The position numbers and the translations under genes were made by a program. From positions 1 to 34,651 of the forward strand of contig DAINBB010000016.1 in the NCBI GenBank assembly GCA_036733165.1: DNA of 34,651 nucleotides. Direction: 5' to 3'. Positions 31,596-34,651 of this stretch are shown one piece after another. The DNA is from JAFGGT01 sp036733165 (GTDB lineage: Archaea > Methanobacteriota_B > Thermococci > Methanofastidiosales > NM3). Positions within the stretch are counted from its first letter, which is position 1. Every line of letters begins with the position of its first letter. Under the pieces are notes generated by a model. The model did no database searches. It had not been told where the DNA came from and saw only the letters and a list, made by a program, of their open reading frames with translations.

Positions 31596-34283
31596 TTATG
31601 CCCCCTTTCCTGATTTCAATACCTTATGTATAACCCAATCGATGTCCACGGCCTTTCCGTATGTTGACTTGGCGGGGTCTATGCCGTCCTCCCCATACTG
31701 GAACTGCACTATGACGTCATCATTGGTCCTAACAGTACCGTCATATCTGACGCTCATGTCCTGCAGGGCGTTCATGAGCCTCCTCTGCATGTAACCGCTC
31801 TGGGCGGTACGCACGGCGGTGTCCACAAGACCTTCCCTGCCGCCCATGGCATGGAAGAAGAACTCCTTCGGATTGAGCCCCTTCTTGTAGGAGGCGGAGA
31901 CGAATCCCCTTGCCTCGGCGCTTATGTCGTCCTCATCGAAGGACGAGAGGGACCTCTTTATGTAACCCCTGCTGAGCCTGTTGCCCCTCACCGACATCTG
32001 TCCAAGGGACGCGCTCATCTGCGTGAGGTCGAGCATGTTTCCCTTGGCGCCAGTCTTGGCCATGACGACTGCGCCCCTGTTCATGCCCATGTACCTCTCT
32101 GCGATGGAACCCGCCTTGTCCCTGGCCTCGGCCAGGGCCTGCATTATCCTTGATTCAAGCGTCTCCTCGACACTTCTTCCGGGCAGCGGCTCCAGGTATC
32201 CCTCCTTGTAGAGGTCTATCAGCTTGTTCACCTTCGCCTTCCCGTCCGAGATGACCTTGTTTATGAGGTCCATCCCCTCCTGGGGTATGTCCTCGTCGTC
32301 TATTCCCGTGGAGAAACCGATTATCGAGTTGCTCCAGAGTATAAGCTTTGTGACCGAGTCCAAGAATATCCTTCCGGTGTTGGTCCCGTAGTCCTTGACC
32401 AGCTTGTCTAGAAGCTTGCACGTCGACCTCGCCTTGAACGTGGCGCCGTCGATTATGCCCGACTTCAGCTGCCCGTTCTCTATCGTGACGTAGGCGTCGT
32501 ACCTGCAGTCCTTCCTGTCGTCGATGGCGCATCTGTCGCACTTCTGGCATGCCTTTGACTTGTACTCGATATTGAGGTCTTCAGGTAACAAAAGAGAGAA
32601 GAGCTGCTTGCCTGTCCAGTAGCTTTCCCCGTCCACCTCGCCGGCGGGTTCGGGCAGGTCCTTGCTGATATCGGCAACGAACAGCATCTGGTCGACCTGG
32701 CTCCTGTTGAACTTCATGCCCTTCTTGGTAAGCAGGTACGCTCCCGAGAGATAGTCCTGACTGCCTCCGATGACGGGCTCTCCGAATCTGGGAGATATAA
32801 TCTGTTCCTGCACGCGCATGAGTATCCTGGCCTCGGCCTGGGACTCTTCGGTCTGGGGAACGTGAAGATTCATCTCATCGCCGTCAAAGTCGGCATTGTA
32901 AGGGGGACAGACACAGAGATTCAGCCTGAACGTCTTGTAAGGCATGACCCTGACCTCGTGCGCCATTATCGAGAGCCTGTGGAGGGAGGGTTGCCTGTTG
33001 AACAGCACGATGTCGCCGTCCATGAGGTGCCTCTCGACGACGTATCCCTCCTCCAGCTCCTCTGCGAGGATGTCGCTGGTTATCTCGGTGACCCTCTTCC
33101 TCTTGCCATCCGGCCTTATGATGTAGTTGGCGCCGGGGTAGTTCACAGCGCCGCGCCTCACGAGCGAGCGCAGCCTCTCGAGATTCCTGGAGGTCGCCCT
33201 CTCGGGGAGGGTAAGCTCCATGGCGACGAACTCGGGGACACCGACCTCGTTGATAGATATGTTGGGATCGGGCGAGATCACGGTACGGGCGGAGAAGTCC
33301 ACACGCTTGCCGGAGAGATTGTTCCTGAATCTGCCCTCCTTTCCCTTTAGCCTCTGTGTAAGGGTCTTGAGGACCCTGCCGGACCTGTGCCTTGCAGGGG
33401 GCACTCCCGAGACCTCGTTATCGAAATAGGTGGTTACGTGATACTGCAGAAGCTCCCAGAGGTCCTCGACGATGAGTTGGGGAGCTCCGGCGTCCAGATT
33501 CTCCCTGAGCCTCTGATTGATCCTGATGATGTCGACCAGCTTGTGGGTAAGGTCGTCCTCGGACCTGATACCCGACTCCAGGGTGATCGACGGGCGGACC
33601 GTCACGGGTGCGACCGGAAGAACGGTCAGAATGCACCATTCAGGTCTCGCGGAAGTCGGATGCCAACCCATTAGGACCGAATCCTCATCGGTGATCTTCT
33701 CGAACCGCTCCCTGATGTCCGACGGCGTCAGCTTCTTGTCGGCCTCCTTGTAGGAGGTGGGTTTCTCGAACTTGATCTTGATCTGTTCCGCGCCGCAATG
33801 GGGGCACTTGTTGTCCTTGAGCACGCCCTTCTTCTTTGCAGCCTCGTTGAGTATGTCGGATATGATGCTCTGCCTTATGCTGCCCCTGACACCTTCCTCC
33901 CTGAGCTTCTCGTTGTAGTAGAATATCCTGTCATCAGGGATGAGCAGCCTAGAACAATCCTTGCATGTGGCCTTGAGGATATCGTATATCTCCTTTGCGT
34001 AGCCGACGTGGATGACAGGCCTCGAGAGCTCTATGCCCCCGAAGTGCCCCTGGCACTCGCCGAACTTGAGACCGCACGTGCGGCACTTGAGCCCCGGGTC
34101 GATCACCCCGAGCTTCGGGTCCATAAGGCCCCCCATTATGGGATATCCTTCATCGTCATAGGTGTCGGCATAGACGACCGTCGTGACCGACATCTTCCTG
34201 ATCTCTTCGGGGGACAGAAGGGCAAAGGTTATCTCCTTTATCTTCTTTGGGGCCCCGAAAAGCATGATCTCATCTTCGTTCAT
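31596..34283 (-). CDS. rpoA1: DNA-directed RNA polymerase subunit A'
   Basis: The N-terminal two-thirds of the largest subunit, 895 residues. It has the zinc-binding CRTCGLKFGECQGHFG near the N-terminus, a second cysteine cluster (CPHCGAEQ), the catalytic NADFDGDEMN that holds the magnesium ion, and the bridge-helix region GREGLVDTAVRTAQSGY. An extra cysteine set (CQKCDRCAIDDRKDC, about residue 580) lies in the funnel region. It starts 4 nt after the rpoB stop with GTGATATC before the ATG, and the A'' gene follows after 2 nt. It is complete and lacks an intein. Confidence 0.97.
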   Translation of the reverse strand: MNEDEIMLFGAPKKIKEITFALLSPEEIRKMSVTTVVYADTYDDEGYPIMGGLMDPKLGVIDPGLKCRTCGLKFGECQGHFGGIELSRPVIHVGYAKEIYDILKATCKDCSRLLIPDDRIFYYNEKLREEGVRGSIRQSIISDILNEAAKKKGVLKDNKCPHCGAEQIKIKFEKPTSYKEADKKLTPSDIRERFEKITDEDSVLMGWHPTSARPEWCILTVLPVAPVTVRPSITLESGIRSEDDLTHKLVDIIRINQRLRENLDAGAPQLIVEDLWELLQYHVTTYFDNEVSGVPPARHRSGRVLKTLTQRLKGKEGRFRNNLSGKRVDFSARTVISPDPNISINEVGVPEFVAMELTLPERATSRNLERLRSLVRRGAVNYPGANYIIRPDGKRKRVTEITSDILAEELEEGYVVERHLMDGDIVLFNRQPSLHRLSIMAHEVRVMPYKTFRLNLCVCPPYNADFDGDEMNLHVPQTEESQAEARILMRVQEQIISPRFGEPVIGGSQDYLSGAYLLTKKGMKFNRSQVDQMLFVADISKDLPEPAGEVDGESYWTGKQLFSLLLPEDLNIEYKSKACQKCDRCAIDDRKDCRYDAYVTIENGQLKSGIIDGATFKARSTCKLLDKLVKDYGTNTGRIFLDSVTKLILWSNSIIGFSTGIDDEDIPQEGMDLINKVISDGKAKVNKLIDLYKEGYLEPLPGRSVEETLESRIMQALAEARDKAGSIAERYMGMNRGAVVMAKTGAKGNMLDLTQMSASLGQMSVRGNRLSRGYIKRSLSSFDEDDISAEARGFVSASYKKGLNPKEFFFHAMGGREGLVDTAVRTAQSGYMQRRLMNALQDMSVRYDGTVRTNDDVIVQFQYGEDGIDPAKSTYGKAVDIDWVIHKVLKSGKGA

Positions 34284-34287
34284 GATA

Positions 34288-34651
34288 TCACGCCCTGTCC
34301 TCCAACTTCAATTTAGGCCATATGAGCATGGACTCCAACTCCTGTATGAGCAGCTTGAACGCATATGATACCTCGACCACGTGTATGTCTATCTCCTCGC
34401 CGCAGATGGAGCAGTACTTCTTGTTCCTGACCTTGTCATAGATAGCAAGATTCCCGCACTTGTTGCAGACGAGGACATTGTACTTGTCCGAAGACTCCAA
34501 AAGCCTCTCCTGTAGCAGCATGGCCGCGCCGTGCCCGACGAGACAGTCCCTTTCCATCTCCCCGAATCTCAGACCGCCTTCCCTGGCCTTACCCTCCGTG
34601 GGCTGCCTTGTGAGCATCTGTCTCGGACCCCTCGAGCGGGCATGCATCTTG
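34288..34651 (-). CDS. rpoB: DNA-directed RNA polymerase subunit B, C-terminal part
   Basis: The last 120 or so residues of the second largest subunit; the rest lies beyond the window. MHARSRGPRQMLTRQPTEGK and REGGLRFGEMERDCLVGHGA are among the best conserved parts of RNA polymerase B, followed by the zinc ribbon with CNKCGN and CSIC. The gene is the first of those visible in the operon. It is open through the window edge, so the ATG near 34647 is internal. Whether the subunit is whole or split into B' and B'' cannot be seen. Confidence 0.96.
   Translation of the reverse strand, partial: KMHARSRGPRQMLTRQPTEGKAREGGLRFGEMERDCLVGHGAAMLLQERLLESSDKYNVLVCNKCGNLAIYDKVRNKKYCSICGEEIDIHVVEVSYAFKLLIQELESMLIWPKLKLEDRA

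Overview
The window is archaeal and looks euryarchaeal. It carries a split RNA polymerase large subunit (A' and A''), the order rpoB-rpoA'-rpoA''-rpl30e-nusA-rps12-rps7-fusA, an aEF-2 with a diphthamide loop, archaeal type II GAPDH, TATA-like boxes 24-28 nt before leaderless starts, and GGTGAT-type ribosome sites inside operons. A Thermoplasmata-type lineage is my guess from overall gene style; it is not proven here. The backbone is GC-rich by eye, while about 5.88-11.90 kb is strikingly AT-rich and foreign-looking.

Layout. 1-5.85 kb holds small backbone units: a DUF438-type PAS protein with a partial downstream gene; a HEAT-like protein overlapping a radical SAM protein; a leaderless CorA transporter; a polyferredoxin-like membrane protein divergent from a TrmB-type regulator; and a class I methyltransferase.

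5.88-11.93 kb is the AT-rich island: a PD-(D/E)XK nuclease, a HEPN-domain protein, an OLD-like ATPase-TOPRIM protein with a palindrome at its promoter, and two unrecognised helical proteins. A tyrosine recombinase of more host-like composition (11.90-12.73 kb) and tRNA-Val(TAC) (12.83-12.90 kb) bound it on the right. This is the best candidate for an undescribed system, most likely anti-virus defence. That function is inference from domain content.

12.9-26.35 kb is backbone again: a secreted Lon-like (S16) protease, gap, deoC, an RCK_N-DHH-DHHA1 phosphoesterase, a COG1340-type coiled-coil protein, a DUF373 membrane protein fused to a seven-repeat beta-propeller, a GT-C-type membrane protein, and nadC followed by two overlapping Cas4-like genes, the first without recognisable nuclease residues. 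No CRISPR repeat array was seen.

26.35-34.65 kb is the information-processing operon on the minus strand, from the 3' end of rpoB to fusA. Its genes are spaced by a few bases or overlap, and a second TATA-like element lies before rps12. Stand-alone or first genes here tend to be leaderless, and downstream genes use Shine-Dalgarno sites; I used this to choose several starts.
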